64,000 nucleotides of DNA from Brevundimonas sp. PAMC22021 (GCF_019443405.1 NZ_CP080376.1:2356001-2420000); one strand, 5' to 3'. Positions 35,053-44,485 are shown, numbered from the stretch's first letter. The notes: generated by a model from the sequence alone, not told the origin. Program-made: numbers and translations.

Positions 35053-35234
35053 TGGCGATACGGCCGCCGGCCTGGCTGCCCTGGCTGGGGCTGCTGGCGG
35101 CCGGCGCCGGGGCGCTGGCGGGCGAGTACTGGCTGGGCGGCGGCTTCTGGGTCGTTCTGATCGCGGCCCTGGTCTGTGGCTTCGCGCCCATTGTCGCCTA
35201 TCGCGTGTGGAAGCGGCTCCATCATCGATCCTGA
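35052..35234 (+). CDS. Small two-helix membrane protein, unknown
   Basis: A 60-residue protein with two membrane helices (LPWLGLLAAGAGALAG and FWVVLIAALVCGFAPIVAY) and a basic tail. Its ATG shares bases with the hppD stop codon (TGATG), so it is translated with hppD. I do not recognise a family. Confidence 0.6.
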   Translation: MAIRPPAWLPWLGLLAAGAGALAGEYWLGGGFWVVLIAALVCGFAPIVAYRVWKRLHHRS

Positions 35235-35247
35235 CGCGAGACATCTC

Positions 35248-36303
35248 ATGCGCCTTCCCCTGCTCGCCACAGCCGCCCTCCTGTCGGTCCTTTCGACGCC
35301 TGCTCCGGCGCAGGAGGCCCCGCGCTGGTCGCTGGCCATCCACGGCGGCGCGGGCGTGATCGAGCGCAACAGCCTTTCGCCGGAACAGGATGCGGCCTAT
35401 CGCGCCGCGCTGAACACGGCGCTGGACGCTGGCTCGGCCGTGCTGGCGCGAGGAGGCTCGGCCATGGATGCGATCGAGGCGGCGATCCGGGTCATGGAGG
35501 ACGACCCGCTGTTCAACGCCGGGCGCGGCGCCGTCTTCACGGCCGAGGGCCGCAACGAACTGGACGCCGCCGTCATGGACGGAAGCGACCTGTCTGCCGG
35601 CGCGGTCGCCGGCCTGACCACCACCCGCCATCCGATCACGGCCGCCCGCGCGGTCAAGGAGCGGTCGCCCCATGTCATGCTGATCGGCGAGGGCGCCGAC
35701 GCCTTCGCCGCCTCGCAAGGGATCGAGCAGGTCGATCCATCCTTCTTCTTCACCGAGCGGCGGTGGCAGGGCCTGGTCAAGGCGCTGACCGACCAGGGCC
35801 AGCCGGTCCCGCCCCGCCTCGCCGGCGCGCCGTCGCCAGACCAGACCGCCGCCCTCCCCGCCCCGCCCCTGAACGAGCGCAAGTTCGGCACCGTCGGCGC
35901 GGTCGCCCTGGACAGCCAAGGGCGGCTGGCGGCCGGCACCTCCACAGGCGGCATGACCGCCAAGCGATGGGGCCGGGTCGGCGATGTGCCGGTGATCGGC
36001 GCCGGAACCTACGCCTCCAACGCCGACGGCTGCGCCGTGTCCGCGACCGGCGCGGGCGAATATTTCATCCGTTCTACCGTGGCCCGCGACATCTGCCAAC
36101 GCACGGCGAGCGGGGCCTCGGTCCAGGCTGCGGCCGAGGCGGAAATCGCCGAGGTCGGCGCGATCGGCGGGGACGGCGGCGTCATCGTCATGGGCGCGAA
36201 TGGATCCCCCGCCTTCGCCATGAACACATCGGGCATGTACCGGGGCTCGGTCGCAAGCACACAGTCGCCCCGCGTCGCCATCTATGCGGACGAAGACCGA
36301 TGA
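35248..36303 (+). CDS. iaaA: Exported isoaspartyl peptidase / L-asparaginase
   Basis: A 351-residue Ntn-hydrolase precursor of the plant-type asparaginase family. It has a signal peptide (1-22, ending PAPAQ), HGGAGVIERN, GGSAMDAIEAAIRVMEDDPL and NAGRGAVFTAEGRNELDAAVM. The self-cleavage site precedes the nucleophilic Thr in KFGTVGAVALD, followed by AGTSTGGMTAKRWGRVGD. The enzyme removes isoaspartyl residues from peptides and cleaves asparagine, here probably in the periplasm. Its stop codon overlaps the next ATG (ATGA). Confidence 0.93.
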   Translation: MRLPLLATAALLSVLSTPAPAQEAPRWSLAIHGGAGVIERNSLSPEQDAAYRAALNTALDAGSAVLARGGSAMDAIEAAIRVMEDDPLFNAGRGAVFTAEGRNELDAAVMDGSDLSAGAVAGLTTTRHPITAARAVKERSPHVMLIGEGADAFAASQGIEQVDPSFFFTERRWQGLVKALTDQGQPVPPRLAGAPSPDQTAALPAPPLNERKFGTVGAVALDSQGRLAAGTSTGGMTAKRWGRVGDVPVIGAGTYASNADGCAVSATGAGEYFIRSTVARDICQRTASGASVQAAAEAEIAEVGAIGGDGGVIVMGANGSPAFAMNTSGMYRGSVASTQSPRVAIYADEDR

Positions 36304-36563
36304 GCGACGAGCTCGAAGCCATGGCCGGTGAGGAGCTGGACGCGGCCTGCGCCATGCCCTTCGCCGAGATCCGCAAGATCACCCCTTGGGGCGACAGCTT
36401 CACCGGCTTTCTGCCGTCCGGCCGAGAGGTCGAGGTCGCCCGTCGCTACCTCTGGGCCCACGATCCTGAAGGCGGCGTCATTGTGGAAGTCGAGGTCCAC
36501 GATCCGGAGACCCGCACCGGGCATGAGGCCCGCGCGCTTCTGACCGAACCTCGATCCGAATAG
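36300..36563 (+). CDS. Conserved small protein, unknown
   Basis: An 87-residue acidic soluble protein (ITPWGDSFTGFLPSGREVEV, YLWAHDPEGGVIVEVEVHDP) with no signal peptide or helix. It overlaps the iaaA stop codon by 4 bases, so it is cotranslated with the peptidase. I do not recognise a family. The predicted beta-strand pattern suggests a small compact domain. Confidence 0.65.
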   Translation: MSDELEAMAGEELDAACAMPFAEIRKITPWGDSFTGFLPSGREVEVARRYLWAHDPEGGVIVEVEVHDPETRTGHEARALLTEPRSE

Positions 36564-36627
36564 GTCTTGCCAGCCTCGGCGGCAGGCGTAAGTCTCGCCC
36601 AAGTCACGCTCTTGGGGGAGGGATGCA

Positions 36628-37149
36628 ATGACGCCGCAACAGGTTCTGCCCATCCTGATCCCGATCCTGGTGGTCGGGCTGATCGTGCTGAAAAGCCGGG
36701 GCGCGCCCCGCACGCTGCGGCCGCAGTTCATGTGGGTCGTGCCGGCCCTGGTTCTTCCGCTTATCGGCATGGGCCTGTTCTTCACCCCGCACCAGCCGTT
36801 CGGCCCCGTCGCCTGGCTGGCGTTCGCCATGGCCCTGGCGCTGGGTGCGGCCTTTGGCTGGTGGCGAGGCAAGACCGTGACCATCCACAAGACCTCGGAG
36901 GGCGTGCTGAAGGCCAAGGCCTCGCCGATCGGGCTGGTCGTGCTGGTTGTCCTGCTGGCGGGCCGCACCGCCCTGCGGAGCTTTCTGGAGACGCACGCCG
37001 CCGGCTGGCACGTCGACGCCGCGGTGTTCACCGACGCCTTTTTGCTGTTCGCGGTCGGCCTGATCATGGCCCAGCGGCTCGAGATGTACATCCGCGCTCG
37101 CCGCGTCTTGGCCGGCGAGCCCGACAGCCATCTGGCCGCCGTCGCCTGA
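36628..37149 (+). CDS. CcdC-like membrane protein
   Basis: A 173-residue inner-membrane protein with four to five helices (VLPILIPILVVGLIVL, FMWVVPALVLPLIGMGLFF, AFAMALALGAAFGWW, IGLVVLVVLLAGR, FTDAFLLFAVGLIMA) and the CcdC-like cytoplasmic strand VTIHKTSEGVLKAKASPIG. The family is related to the Bacillus CcdC protein; function is unknown. GGGGGAGGG lies upstream of the ATG. Confidence 0.75.
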   Translation: MTPQQVLPILIPILVVGLIVLKSRGAPRTLRPQFMWVVPALVLPLIGMGLFFTPHQPFGPVAWLAFAMALALGAAFGWWRGKTVTIHKTSEGVLKAKASPIGLVVLVVLLAGRTALRSFLETHAAGWHVDAAVFTDAFLLFAVGLIMAQRLEMYIRARRVLAGEPDSHLAAVA

Positions 37150-37188
37150 TCCGCCGCGCACTCGGCTTGAAAAGCGCCCCGGCCCGCG

Positions 37189-38307
37189 CTAGGCGTCGCA
37201 CACCCTACGGCTCGCGGGCGTGGTGGAATTGGTAGACGCGCCGGACTCAAAATCCGGTTCCGAAAGGAGTGTCGGTTCGACCCCGACCGCCCGCACCATG
37301 GGCCCCGACCCTTGTCGATGAGACGGGTGTCGCGCCAGCCCCAGCGGCCACAGCAGATCATGGCGGCTCAGGAGGCCATGCACGGCCAGCGGCGCCAGCA
37401 CGCCGACAGCCGTGCCGATGCCCAGATCCGCAAGGAGGGGCAGCTCGACCCCAGCCCGCTCCAGCCCGATCCGCAGCCCGCTCGCCGCCAGGATGTGCAG
37501 CACATAGATCGTCATCGACGCCCTCCCGAGAATGGCGGCGCCGTGAAGCGCCCTGCCCTTCAGCGCCTGGCTGAGCAGCAGCAAGCTTGCCCCGCCTGAG
37601 ATCGCGCAGGGCAGGAGCCAAGGCGAGCGGGGATCGCCCTGCGCCTGTCCCGCCAGCAGCAGCAGCGTCGCCGCGAAAACGCCCGCCGCCATCGCCGCGC
37701 CGACCCCAGCCAGGCCGCCGCTCAGTCGCCACGGCTTCAGGCCGGGACCGACCCACATGCCCGCCGTATAGAACAGGGCGCCGTGCAGCAGGCCGCGCCA
37801 CAGCCCCTGATCGGGCGCGACCAGAACGCTTGCAGCGAAGGCGGCCGCTCCAAACGCCAACAGCCGTCGCGTGCGTCCGCCCATCAGCACGGCGACGCCG
37901 TGCAGCACCGCCAGTGCATACAGGAACCAGAACTGCCCGATCGGCGCCCAGCCGATGCGCAGCAGGTCGCCCCACGCCCGCTCGCCGTTGGTGGCGCCCG
38001 CCGCCAGCGCCGCCGCCGAACCCTGAATTACTGACCACAGCAGATAGGGCCAGACCACCGTCCACAGCCTGTCGCGGATGAAGCGGCCCCTGCCGCGCTC
38101 CAAAGCCGCACGGACGTTGAGCCCGGCCAGGAAGAAAAACAGCGGCATGTGGAAGCTGTAGAGCGCCAGATCGGCCGCGCCGACCCAGCTCGCCCCCGCC
38201 TCCCCCGCCGCCTCCAATCCCCTCAGCACATGTCCGAACACCACCAGCGCGATGGCCAACCCTCGCGCGGCATCCAGCCAATCGATGCGCTGCGTGGCTG
38301 GCCTCAT
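37189..38307 (-). CDS. Acyltransferase 3 family membrane protein
   Basis: A 372-residue protein with about ten membrane helices and the acyltransferase-3 motifs RIDWLDAARGLAIALVVFGH (His near 26), FHMPLFFFLAGLNVR and a terminal cytoplasmic segment. Such enzymes O-acylate sugars or lipids. The start codon overlaps the stop of the upstream lipoprotein gene (TGATG). Oddity: the frame has no stop before the tRNA-Leu gene and runs antisense through it, giving the artefact-like tail VGVEPTLLSEPDFESGAS. The last 35 residues are therefore suspect. Confidence 0.82.
   Translation of the reverse strand: MRPATQRIDWLDAARGLAIALVVFGHVLRGLEAAGEAGASWVGAADLALYSFHMPLFFFLAGLNVRAALERGRGRFIRDRLWTVVWPYLLWSVIQGSAAALAAGATNGERAWGDLLRIGWAPIGQFWFLYALAVLHGVAVLMGGRTRRLLAFGAAAFAASVLVAPDQGLWRGLLHGALFYTAGMWVGPGLKPWRLSGGLAGVGAAMAAGVFAATLLLLAGQAQGDPRSPWLLPCAISGGASLLLLSQALKGRALHGAAILGRASMTIYVLHILAASGLRIGLERAGVELPLLADLGIGTAVGVLAPLAVHGLLSRHDLLWPLGLARHPSHRQGSGPMVRAVGVEPTLLSEPDFESGASTNSTTPASRRVCDA
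37214..37298 (+). tRNA. tRNA-Leu (CAA anticodon)
   Basis: An 85-base cloverleaf with acceptor stem GCGGGCG/CGCCCGC, D-arm with GGTAGA, anticodon stem CCGGA/TCCGG around loop CTCAAAA (anticodon CAA, read at 34-36), a long type-II variable arm (TTCCGAAAGGAGT) and T-arm GTCGG TTCGACC CCGAC. The 3' CCA is encoded. It reads UUG leucine codons. Confidence 0.96.
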
Positions 38308-38654
38308 CACCGGACGCAGGTCCGTGGCCGCGTCTCGCCCGGTCCCCACTTGTCGCAGGCCCAAGTGATGTGTTCGCGGATCAGAGCGCAAGGATTGGCC
38401 GCGTTGCAGGGCGGTCGGGTTGCGGGACTGACGTCGCGACATCGCTCGACCAGCCGCGCCGCCGCCGCTTCTCCGATCTCGCTCCGGCACGGCGTCTCGC
38501 CGCCAGGGATGCGCTGCGGGCGCATGTCCGGCCCCTCCGGGATCGTCGCCTGAGGCTCTCGCGCCGACGACGGCTGGTCGCCCGGCGGAGGCGCGCAGCC
38601 GATCAGCACCGCCGTCAACACGATCGGCAGTCCCGCCATCACTCTCCGGCGCAT
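38307..38654 (-). CDS. Small Cys-containing lipoprotein, unknown
   Basis: A 115-residue protein with a lipoprotein signal (MRRRVMAGLPIVLTAVLIGC, lipobox Cys at 20), a Pro/Ser-rich stretch and a C-terminal part with six cysteines (TPCRSEIGE, ERCRDVS, PPCNAANPCALI, WACDKWG, RTCVR), suggesting disulfide bonds. GGGGGA lies about 5 bases before the ATG at 38654. The gene is coupled to the acyltransferase downstream. I do not recognise a family. Confidence 0.7.
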   Translation of the reverse strand: MRRRVMAGLPIVLTAVLIGCAPPPGDQPSSAREPQATIPEGPDMRPQRIPGGETPCRSEIGEAAAARLVERCRDVSPATRPPCNAANPCALIREHITWACDKWGPGETRPRTCVR

Positions 38655-38720
38655 GGTCCGTCCCCCCGAGCCCAATCCCGCGCTCACAGTGGCCGGATCA
38701 CCCGGGGAAGGTAAAGAGGC

Positions 38721-39437
38721 TCAGCGCCCCAGCGCCGCCCGCTGTAGCGCGAACAGCTCGGCGCACCCGCCCTCGGCCAGGGCGAACAGCCGGTCGAACT
38801 CGGCGCGAGAAAAGCCGCGCTTCTCGCCGGTCGCCTGGATCTCGACGATCTGGCCCGCGCCGGTCAACACGAAGTTGCTGTCGGCCTCGGCGTTGGAATC
38901 CTCCTCATAGTCGAGGTCCAGCACCGGCGTGTTCTCGAACACGCCGCACGAGACCGCCGCCACCTGGTCCAGGATCGGATCGGTCTTCAGCACGCCTTCG
39001 TCGCGCAGGTAGCCGAGCGCCGAGGCCATGGCGACCCAGGCGCCGGTGATGGCGGCCGTGCGGGTGCCCCCGTCGGCCTGGATCACGTCGCAGTCCAGCA
39101 CCACCTGCCGCTCGCCAAGCGCCTTCAGGTCCACCACCGCACGCAGGGAGCGGCCGATCAGCCGCTGGATTTCCTGGGTGCGGCCCGACTGCTTGCCGGC
39201 CGCGGCCTCGCGCCGGCCACGCGTATGGGTCGCTCTGGGCAGCATGCCGTATTCGGCGGTGACCCAGCCCTGGCCCTTGCCGCGCATCCATCCGGGAATG
39301 CTTTCCTCGACCGAGGCGGTCACCAGCACCTTGGTGTGGCCGAACGACACCAGGCACGACCCCTCGGCGTAGCGGTTGATCCCGGTCTCCAGCGTGACGG
39401 GACGAAGCTGTTCGGGCGTGCGATCGGACGGGCGCAT
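38721..39437 (-). CDS. rph: Ribonuclease PH
   Basis: A 238-residue phosphorolytic 3'-5' exoribonuclease that trims tRNA 3' ends. It begins [19 protein letters not shown], has the phosphate-binding [19 protein letters not shown] and the active-site aspartates in [20 protein letters not shown]. Length is typical. It is divergent from hrcA across 49 bases, an arrangement common in alphaproteobacteria. Confidence 0.97.
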   Translation of the reverse strand: MRPSDRTPEQLRPVTLETGINRYAEGSCLVSFGHTKVLVTASVEESIPGWMRGKGQGWVTAEYGMLPRATHTRGRREAAAGKQSGRTQEIQRLIGRSLRAVVDLKALGERQVVLDCDVIQADGGTRTAAITGAWVAMASALGYLRDEGVLKTDPILDQVAAVSCGVFENTPVLDLDYEEDSNAEADSNFVLTGAGQIVEIQATGEKRGFSRAEFDRLFALAEGGCAELFALQRAALGR

Positions 39438-39486
39438 GTCTCGGGAAATCCTTGGAAGCGGCGGCGGCGCTGCTTATCCTGAAAGC

Positions 39487-40605
39487 GTGTCGCTGTATGC
39501 CCCGAAAAACCCGCCGTTCCCGGATGCGGCCCTGAGCCTCGGCGGCCTGGCCGGGCTCGACCTGCGGGCGCGCGACATCTTTCGCCGCATCGTCGAGAGC
39601 TATCTGGAGACCGGCGAGCCGGTGGGGTCCAAGACCCTGTCGCTGGCCGGGGTGGCCCTTTCGCCCGCCTCCATCCGCAACACCATGCAGGACCTGACGC
39701 TGGCGGGGCTGCTGGCGTCGCCGCACGCCTCGGCTGGACGCATCCCGACGCACGCGGGCCTGCGCCTGTTCGTGGACGGCCTGTTGCAGGTCGGCGACCT
39801 CGGGGAAGAAGAGCGGCGCGAGATCGACGGTCGCCTCGCAGCCAGAAGCGGAAAGGATGGGGGGCGCAACTTCGAGGCGGCTCTGGACGAAGCTTCCAAC
39901 CTGCTGTCGGGCCTGGCCGGCGGCGCCGGCGTGGTCTCCAGTCCTGTGCGCGACGCGGGCGTGAAGCACGTCGAATTCGTGGCGCTCGGTCGCGACCAGG
40001 CCCTGGTGGTGATCGTCGCCGAGGACGGCACGGTCGAGAACCGCATCATGACCCTGTCCGCAGGCGTCACGCCTTCGACCTTGCAGGAGGCCTCCAACTT
40101 CCTGAACGCCCGGCTACGCGGCCGCCCGTTCGCCGACGCCCGTCTAGAAATGGCCCGCGAACTGGACGTCGCCCGGTTGGAGCTGAATCAGGCCGCCGCA
40201 CGGCTTATCGAGGACGGCCTTGCGGCCTGGTCGGGCGGCCCTGATCGAGAGCGCGCCCTGATCGTGCGCGGGCGGGCCAACCTGTTGCAGGATCGCGACG
40301 GTCTGGCGGACCTGGAGCGGGTCCGCGTCCTTTTCGACGACCTCGAGCAGAAGGAGCAGCTGATCGGCCTGCTCGACGGGGTCGATGCGGCGCAGGGCGT
40401 GCGCATCTTCATCGGAGCGGAAACGCGGCTGTTTTCGCTTTCGGGTTCCGCCGTGATCGCGGCGCCCTATATGTCGGGCCGCCAGCGGGTGCTGGGCGCC
40501 ATCGGCGTGATCGGCCCCGCGAGACTGAACTATGCCCGAGTGATCCCGTTGGTGGACTACACCGCCCGGGTGCTGGGCCGAATGCTGGACGGAAACGAGA
40601 CGTGA
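39487..40605 (+). CDS. hrcA: Heat-inducible transcription repressor HrcA
   Basis: A 372-residue repressor that binds CIRCE operators, usually before groESL. The N-terminal winged helix ([51 protein letters not shown]), the IDD domain and the closing [19 protein letters not shown] are visible. The start is a GTG at 39487, needed to begin just before the DNA-binding helix; the ribosome binding site is weak. The grpE start overlaps its stop codon. I see no CIRCE operator in the window. Confidence 0.95.
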   Translation: MSLYAPKNPPFPDAALSLGGLAGLDLRARDIFRRIVESYLETGEPVGSKTLSLAGVALSPASIRNTMQDLTLAGLLASPHASAGRIPTHAGLRLFVDGLLQVGDLGEEERREIDGRLAARSGKDGGRNFEAALDEASNLLSGLAGGAGVVSSPVRDAGVKHVEFVALGRDQALVVIVAEDGTVENRIMTLSAGVTPSTLQEASNFLNARLRGRPFADARLEMARELDVARLELNQAAARLIEDGLAAWSGGPDRERALIVRGRANLLQDRDGLADLERVRVLFDDLEQKEQLIGLLDGVDAAQGVRIFIGAETRLFSLSGSAVIAAPYMSGRQRVLGAIGVIGPARLNYARVIPLVDYTARVLGRMLDGNET

Positions 40606-41237
40606 GCGACACAGACTTCAACAACAAGCCCACCGAACTGGACGCCGACGAGGCCGAGATCAACGCCGAGGCCGGGCTGAACGCCGACCCGTCGGACAAT
40701 TTGGCGCCCCTGGATCAGGTCATCGCCGAGCGCGACGACTGGAAGGATCGCGCCCTGCGCGTCGCCGCCGAGATGGAAAACCTGAAGCGTCGCTCCGAGA
40801 CCCAGCAGAACGACGCCCGCGCCTTCGCCATTCAGCGTTTCGCCCGCGATCTGCTGGGCGTGGCCGACAATCTGGAGCGCGCGCTGCAGGCCGCGCCCAA
40901 GGACGCCGAGGGTCCCGCCGCCGGCCTGGTGACCGGTCTGGAGATGACGCAGAAGTCGCTGCTGCAGGCCTTTGAAACCAATGGGCTGAAGCGTCTGGCG
41001 CCCGGCGCCGGCGACGCCTTTGATCCCAACTTCCATCAGGCCATGATGGAGCAGCCTTCGGACACGGTATCGGGCGGCGCGGTGGTCCAGACCATGCAGG
41101 CGGGCTTCGAGCTGTTCGGCCGCACGATCCGCCCGGCCATGGTGGTGGTGGCCGCCAAGGGGTCGGGCGCCAAGGCGTCATCGCCCTATGCCGCGTCCGC
41201 CGCGCCGGACGGTCAGGCCTTCGACGGCAAGGCCTGA
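40602..41237 (+). CDS. grpE: Nucleotide exchange factor GrpE
   Basis: A 211-residue cochaperone that releases ADP from DnaK. An acidic N-terminal stretch leads into a coiled coil ([20 protein letters not shown]) and the C-terminal beta-domain ([31 protein letters not shown]). It starts with GTG inside the hrcA stop codon (GTGA). It probably serves the DnaK encoded at 45410-47314. Confidence 0.96.
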   Translation: MSDTDFNNKPTELDADEAEINAEAGLNADPSDNLAPLDQVIAERDDWKDRALRVAAEMENLKRRSETQQNDARAFAIQRFARDLLGVADNLERALQAAPKDAEGPAAGLVTGLEMTQKSLLQAFETNGLKRLAPGAGDAFDPNFHQAMMEQPSDTVSGGAVVQTMQAGFELFGRTIRPAMVVVAAKGSGAKASSPYAASAAPDGQAFDGKA

Positions 41238-41248
41238 CCGCAAGCGTC

Positions 41249-43534
41249 CTAGAACGCCCGTCGCCAGGCGCCGATCAGGGAGAAACCCGGTTTGGCGCCG
41301 GCGATGTGCAGGGGCTCGCGGCTGACGATCCCCTGCACCGACACGCTTGATCCGTCCGCCAGTCGCCGCTCGCCCGCCAGGGTCAGGTCGATCTGCCGTC
41401 CGCTGGGCGCGGCCGAGAACCGGCGCTGCGAAAACGTCAGCGGGTCGAAGTAATCGAGCGGCACGTCGGCCAGCAGCGCTGTCAGCTCGCCATGCTCGAT
41501 CCGCAGCGGTTGCCCCAAAGACAGGGTGACCCGGTCGCACAGGAGGCTCCAGCCCTTGCAGCCGGCCGCCGCGCCGAACCGCCAGGCCAGGCTGGTCGCC
41601 GCGCCGTCCGTGCCGATCAGCCGTCCCTCGATCTCGGTGCGGCCCATGCTGGCCTCGCCGAACAGCCCGATGCGCGAACTCACCGCCCAGTCGCCGGCCA
41701 GGGCGTAGAAGCGCGTCCTTGACGGCAGCGCCATGTCCGAGTTCGACGGCATCCAGGCGCCGAGCGGCCCCAGCCGTTCGTCCAGCCCGCCCAGCCCGAG
41801 GCTGAGCCCGCCCGCTCGGCCGCGCCACGCCAGCATCGCCCGCGAATAGGAGGACGCCTCGTCCTCGACGCGCTGCAGCGGCATGCGGCGATCGCCCGTT
41901 CCCGTCTCTGCCGACAACCACAGGCCACGGCCCAGGCGCACGCCGCCCTGAACCGCGCGGTCGGCCTGGGCCAGCGCCGCGAAGCCGTCTCCGGCGCCGT
42001 CGTCAAACGGCGAGGCGGCGCCGCCTTCGCCTTGCCAGACGTTCAGTTGCAGGCGGCCGGCGTCTATGCCGACCATGGCCTCGCGCCGCACGTCGTCGTC
42101 GCGCCAAGGCGTCTCCAGCAGGTTGCGCCGGGGCATGATCGGCTCGGGCGTCGGAACCGGCTGGGCCGCCACCAGGTTCAGGCGCACCGATCCGGGACCC
42201 ACCAGGCTGACCGTCGCCTGCTGGCTCGGCTCATAGGGGCGCGGCTGCACCGAGGGTCGCGGCGCGGTCGGATAGGCCGATCCCAGTTGCACCTCGAACA
42301 GGCGATCGTACGCGTCATAGGCCACGGTGGTCAGGGCGCTCTGGCGGCCAAAGGCGTCGCCGAACGCCGCGCCGACGAACGATCCGGGGCTGGCCTCCGC
42401 CACGACGCTTGCGCCGCTCGCGGTCGGGGTGGCGGTCGCCCCCACCGGCTGGAAGGCGCGCGTCAAATCGAGAAGGCCTCGCCCGTAGACGATGTCCGTC
42501 CCCGCATCGCCCGCATCGCGCGCCGTATCGAACAGGATGTTCACAGCCTGCTGACCAGTGAGGTTCGGGAAGGCGTCCAGCAACAGGGCCACCGCACCCG
42601 AAACGTGCGGAGCGGAGAATGAGGTGCCATTGGCGCGATAGCAGGACGTGCCGTCACATCCAGTGATGATGTCCGTGCCCGGCGCCGAAATATAGCCGGC
42701 CGCCGCCACCCCCGCCTTGTTGGAAAAGCTGGACATGACGTCCTGCGCCGTGTGCGATCCGACCGCGATGACACGTCCGCCGAAGCGGGAGTCGATGGCG
42801 TATCGCGCGGGCCAACCGGGATTGTCCTCGCTGTCGTTACCGGACGAGGCGACCACGACGATGCCGGCGTTGGTCGCGCGCAGCAGGGCCGCCTCGAACG
42901 CGGTTCCCAGCCGGCCGTCGCCGCCCAGCGACATGTTGATGACGCGCGCGCCGTTGGCGACCGCATAGTCCAGCGCCCGCACTAGGTCCGCGCTGCCGAA
43001 GCAGAACTCGTTCTCGTCGTCCTCGCACTCGTTGACGTCGGCGCGGATCGACAGGATGGTCGACCGATAGGCCACGCCGATGGTGCCGAAACCGTTGAAG
43101 TTGGCGGCGATCACGCCCGACACCAGGGTGCCGTGGTTGTCCGGCCCCTCGGGCTGGTTGCGGCCGGGAACCACGTCGGTCGAGGCGCTGGAGATGCGCC
43201 CCACCAGGTCCGCCTGATCCAGGTCGATGCCGTCATCCACCACGGCGACGGTGATCCCCTCGCCCGTCGCGCCGACGTTCCAACCCGCCTGGGCCCGGAT
43301 GTTCGCCAGGCCGTAGTTGCGCCCGTACTCGGCCGAACTCGTGGAGGGCGGTGGAGGCGGAGGCGGTGGCGGTGGCGGCGGTGGAGGAGGGGGCGGCGGA
43401 ACCGGCGGCGTCAGCGCCCCTCCGCCTGATCCTCCCCCGCCTCCGCCCCCGCCGCAAGCAGCCAGCGGCATGAACAGCAGCGCCGCGCCCAACATCCAGG
43501 CGGCTCTTGGGCGGCCCGTCGCCAGCTTTGCCAT
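41249..43534 (-). CDS. S8 (subtilisin) family lipoprotein peptidase with C-terminal barrel-like region
   Basis: A 761-residue exported protease. It has a lipoprotein signal with LAAC (Cys about 27), a Gly run, a run of about 20 prolines (about 45-65), and a subtilisin domain with Asp in VAVVDDGIDL, His in NHGTLVSGVIA and Ser in GTSFSAPHVSGAVA. About 360 further residues rich in alternating beta patterns end in GAWRRAF with a terminal Phe, as in autotransporter barrels. The layout resembles NalP-type autotransporter lipoproteins. The start at 43534 has GAGGA 4 to 5 bases upstream. The barrel call is less certain than the peptidase call. Confidence 0.9.
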   Translation of the reverse strand: MAKLATGRPRAAWMLGAALLFMPLAACGGGGGGGGSGGGALTPPVPPPPPPPPPPPPPPPPPPSTSSAEYGRNYGLANIRAQAGWNVGATGEGITVAVVDDGIDLDQADLVGRISSASTDVVPGRNQPEGPDNHGTLVSGVIAANFNGFGTIGVAYRSTILSIRADVNECEDDENEFCFGSADLVRALDYAVANGARVINMSLGGDGRLGTAFEAALLRATNAGIVVVASSGNDSEDNPGWPARYAIDSRFGGRVIAVGSHTAQDVMSSFSNKAGVAAAGYISAPGTDIITGCDGTSCYRANGTSFSAPHVSGAVALLLDAFPNLTGQQAVNILFDTARDAGDAGTDIVYGRGLLDLTRAFQPVGATATPTASGASVVAEASPGSFVGAAFGDAFGRQSALTTVAYDAYDRLFEVQLGSAYPTAPRPSVQPRPYEPSQQATVSLVGPGSVRLNLVAAQPVPTPEPIMPRRNLLETPWRDDDVRREAMVGIDAGRLQLNVWQGEGGAASPFDDGAGDGFAALAQADRAVQGGVRLGRGLWLSAETGTGDRRMPLQRVEDEASSYSRAMLAWRGRAGGLSLGLGGLDERLGPLGAWMPSNSDMALPSRTRFYALAGDWAVSSRIGLFGEASMGRTEIEGRLIGTDGAATSLAWRFGAAAGCKGWSLLCDRVTLSLGQPLRIEHGELTALLADVPLDYFDPLTFSQRRFSAAPSGRQIDLTLAGERRLADGSSVSVQGIVSREPLHIAGAKPGFSLIGAWRRAF

Positions 43535-43585
43535 TACATCCTCGAAGATCGACCTCGCGGACACCGTGCCCGCAACGGGCTTACC

Positions 43586-44485
43586 TCAAGATTTCAACGT
43601 CTTGGAGAAAAGCGCAAGCATCTTCCGCCAACCATCGACCGCATCGGCCTGGCGGTAGCTGGGACGATAGTCGGCGTGGAAGCCGTGCGGCGCATCAGGG
43701 TACAGGACGATCTCCGATCCCGACTGGCCGGCGCGCGCCAGGTTGGCGCGCATCGCCTCCACGCTAGGCAGCGGAATGCCCTGGTCACGGCCGCCGTACA
43801 GACCCAGCACCGGCGATTTCAGGTCCTCGGCCAGATCCACCGGCCACGGCCGCCCGGAGGCGATCTGTTCGGTGCTGGCGTCGGGCGACGGCGCCAGCCG
43901 TCCGTACCAGGCGGCGCCCGCGCCGAAGGCGGCGAAGCGGGCGCAGGCCTGCCACACCACTTTGCCGCCCCAGCAGAAGCCGGTGATCCCGGCCTTGCCT
44001 TCGCCGGCCCAACCCTGCCGGCTGGCCCAGTCCAGCGTGGCGGCGATGTCGCCCATTACCTGCTCGTATTTGGCCTCCGACACGATCTGCATGATCCGGC
44101 CCACATCAGACAGCGGCGCCGGATCCTCGACCCGGACGAAAAAGGCGGGGGCGATAGCTGCGTAGCCTTCGCGCGCCAGGCGGCGACAGACATCGCGGAT
44201 GTATTCGTGCACGCCGAAGATCTCCGACACCACCACGATCAGCGGGAACGGACCCTCGCCCTGCGGCCGCGCCACAAAGGCTGGAAGCTCAAAGCCGTCG
44301 GGCGAGGAATAGCGCACCGTCTCCTCGACCAACCCTTCGCCGCTCGTCGTGATCGGGTGCGCCTCCTGCGCCAGGGCGGCCACGGCGTAGCCGCCGAACA
44401 GCAGGCCGCCCAGCGCCCCCACCGTGCGACGGCTCACCCGCACGTCTTCGGCCTGCGGCCCATCCGGGCGAGTAAGTACGGTCAT
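43586..44485 (-). CDS. Dienelactone hydrolase family protein, exported
   Basis: A 299-residue alpha/beta hydrolase of the dienelactone hydrolase family. The nucleophilic Cys is in GITGFCWGGKVVW, Asp in YGGRDQGIPL, His in PDAPHGFHADY and the modulating Glu in VVVSEIFGVHEYI. The N-terminus has a twin-arginine-like SRRTVGALGGLLFGGYAVAA stretch, so Tat export is likely. The natural substrate is unknown. Confidence 0.88.
   Translation of the reverse strand: MTVLTRPDGPQAEDVRVSRRTVGALGGLLFGGYAVAALAQEAHPITTSGEGLVEETVRYSSPDGFELPAFVARPQGEGPFPLIVVVSEIFGVHEYIRDVCRRLAREGYAAIAPAFFVRVEDPAPLSDVGRIMQIVSEAKYEQVMGDIAATLDWASRQGWAGEGKAGITGFCWGGKVVWQACARFAAFGAGAAWYGRLAPSPDASTEQIASGRPWPVDLAEDLKSPVLGLYGGRDQGIPLPSVEAMRANLARAGQSGSEIVLYPDAPHGFHADYRPSYRQADAVDGWRKMLALFSKTLKS

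Noticed and set aside
33430..36099. A minus-strand open frame of almost 900 codons opposite ExoD, HPPD and the isoaspartyl peptidase.
   Set aside because: It spans three well-identified plus-strand genes and is low-complexity antisense.
39438..39486. CIRCE operator before hrcA.
   Set aside because: No TTAGCACTC-type inverted repeat is present here or elsewhere in the window as far as I can see.
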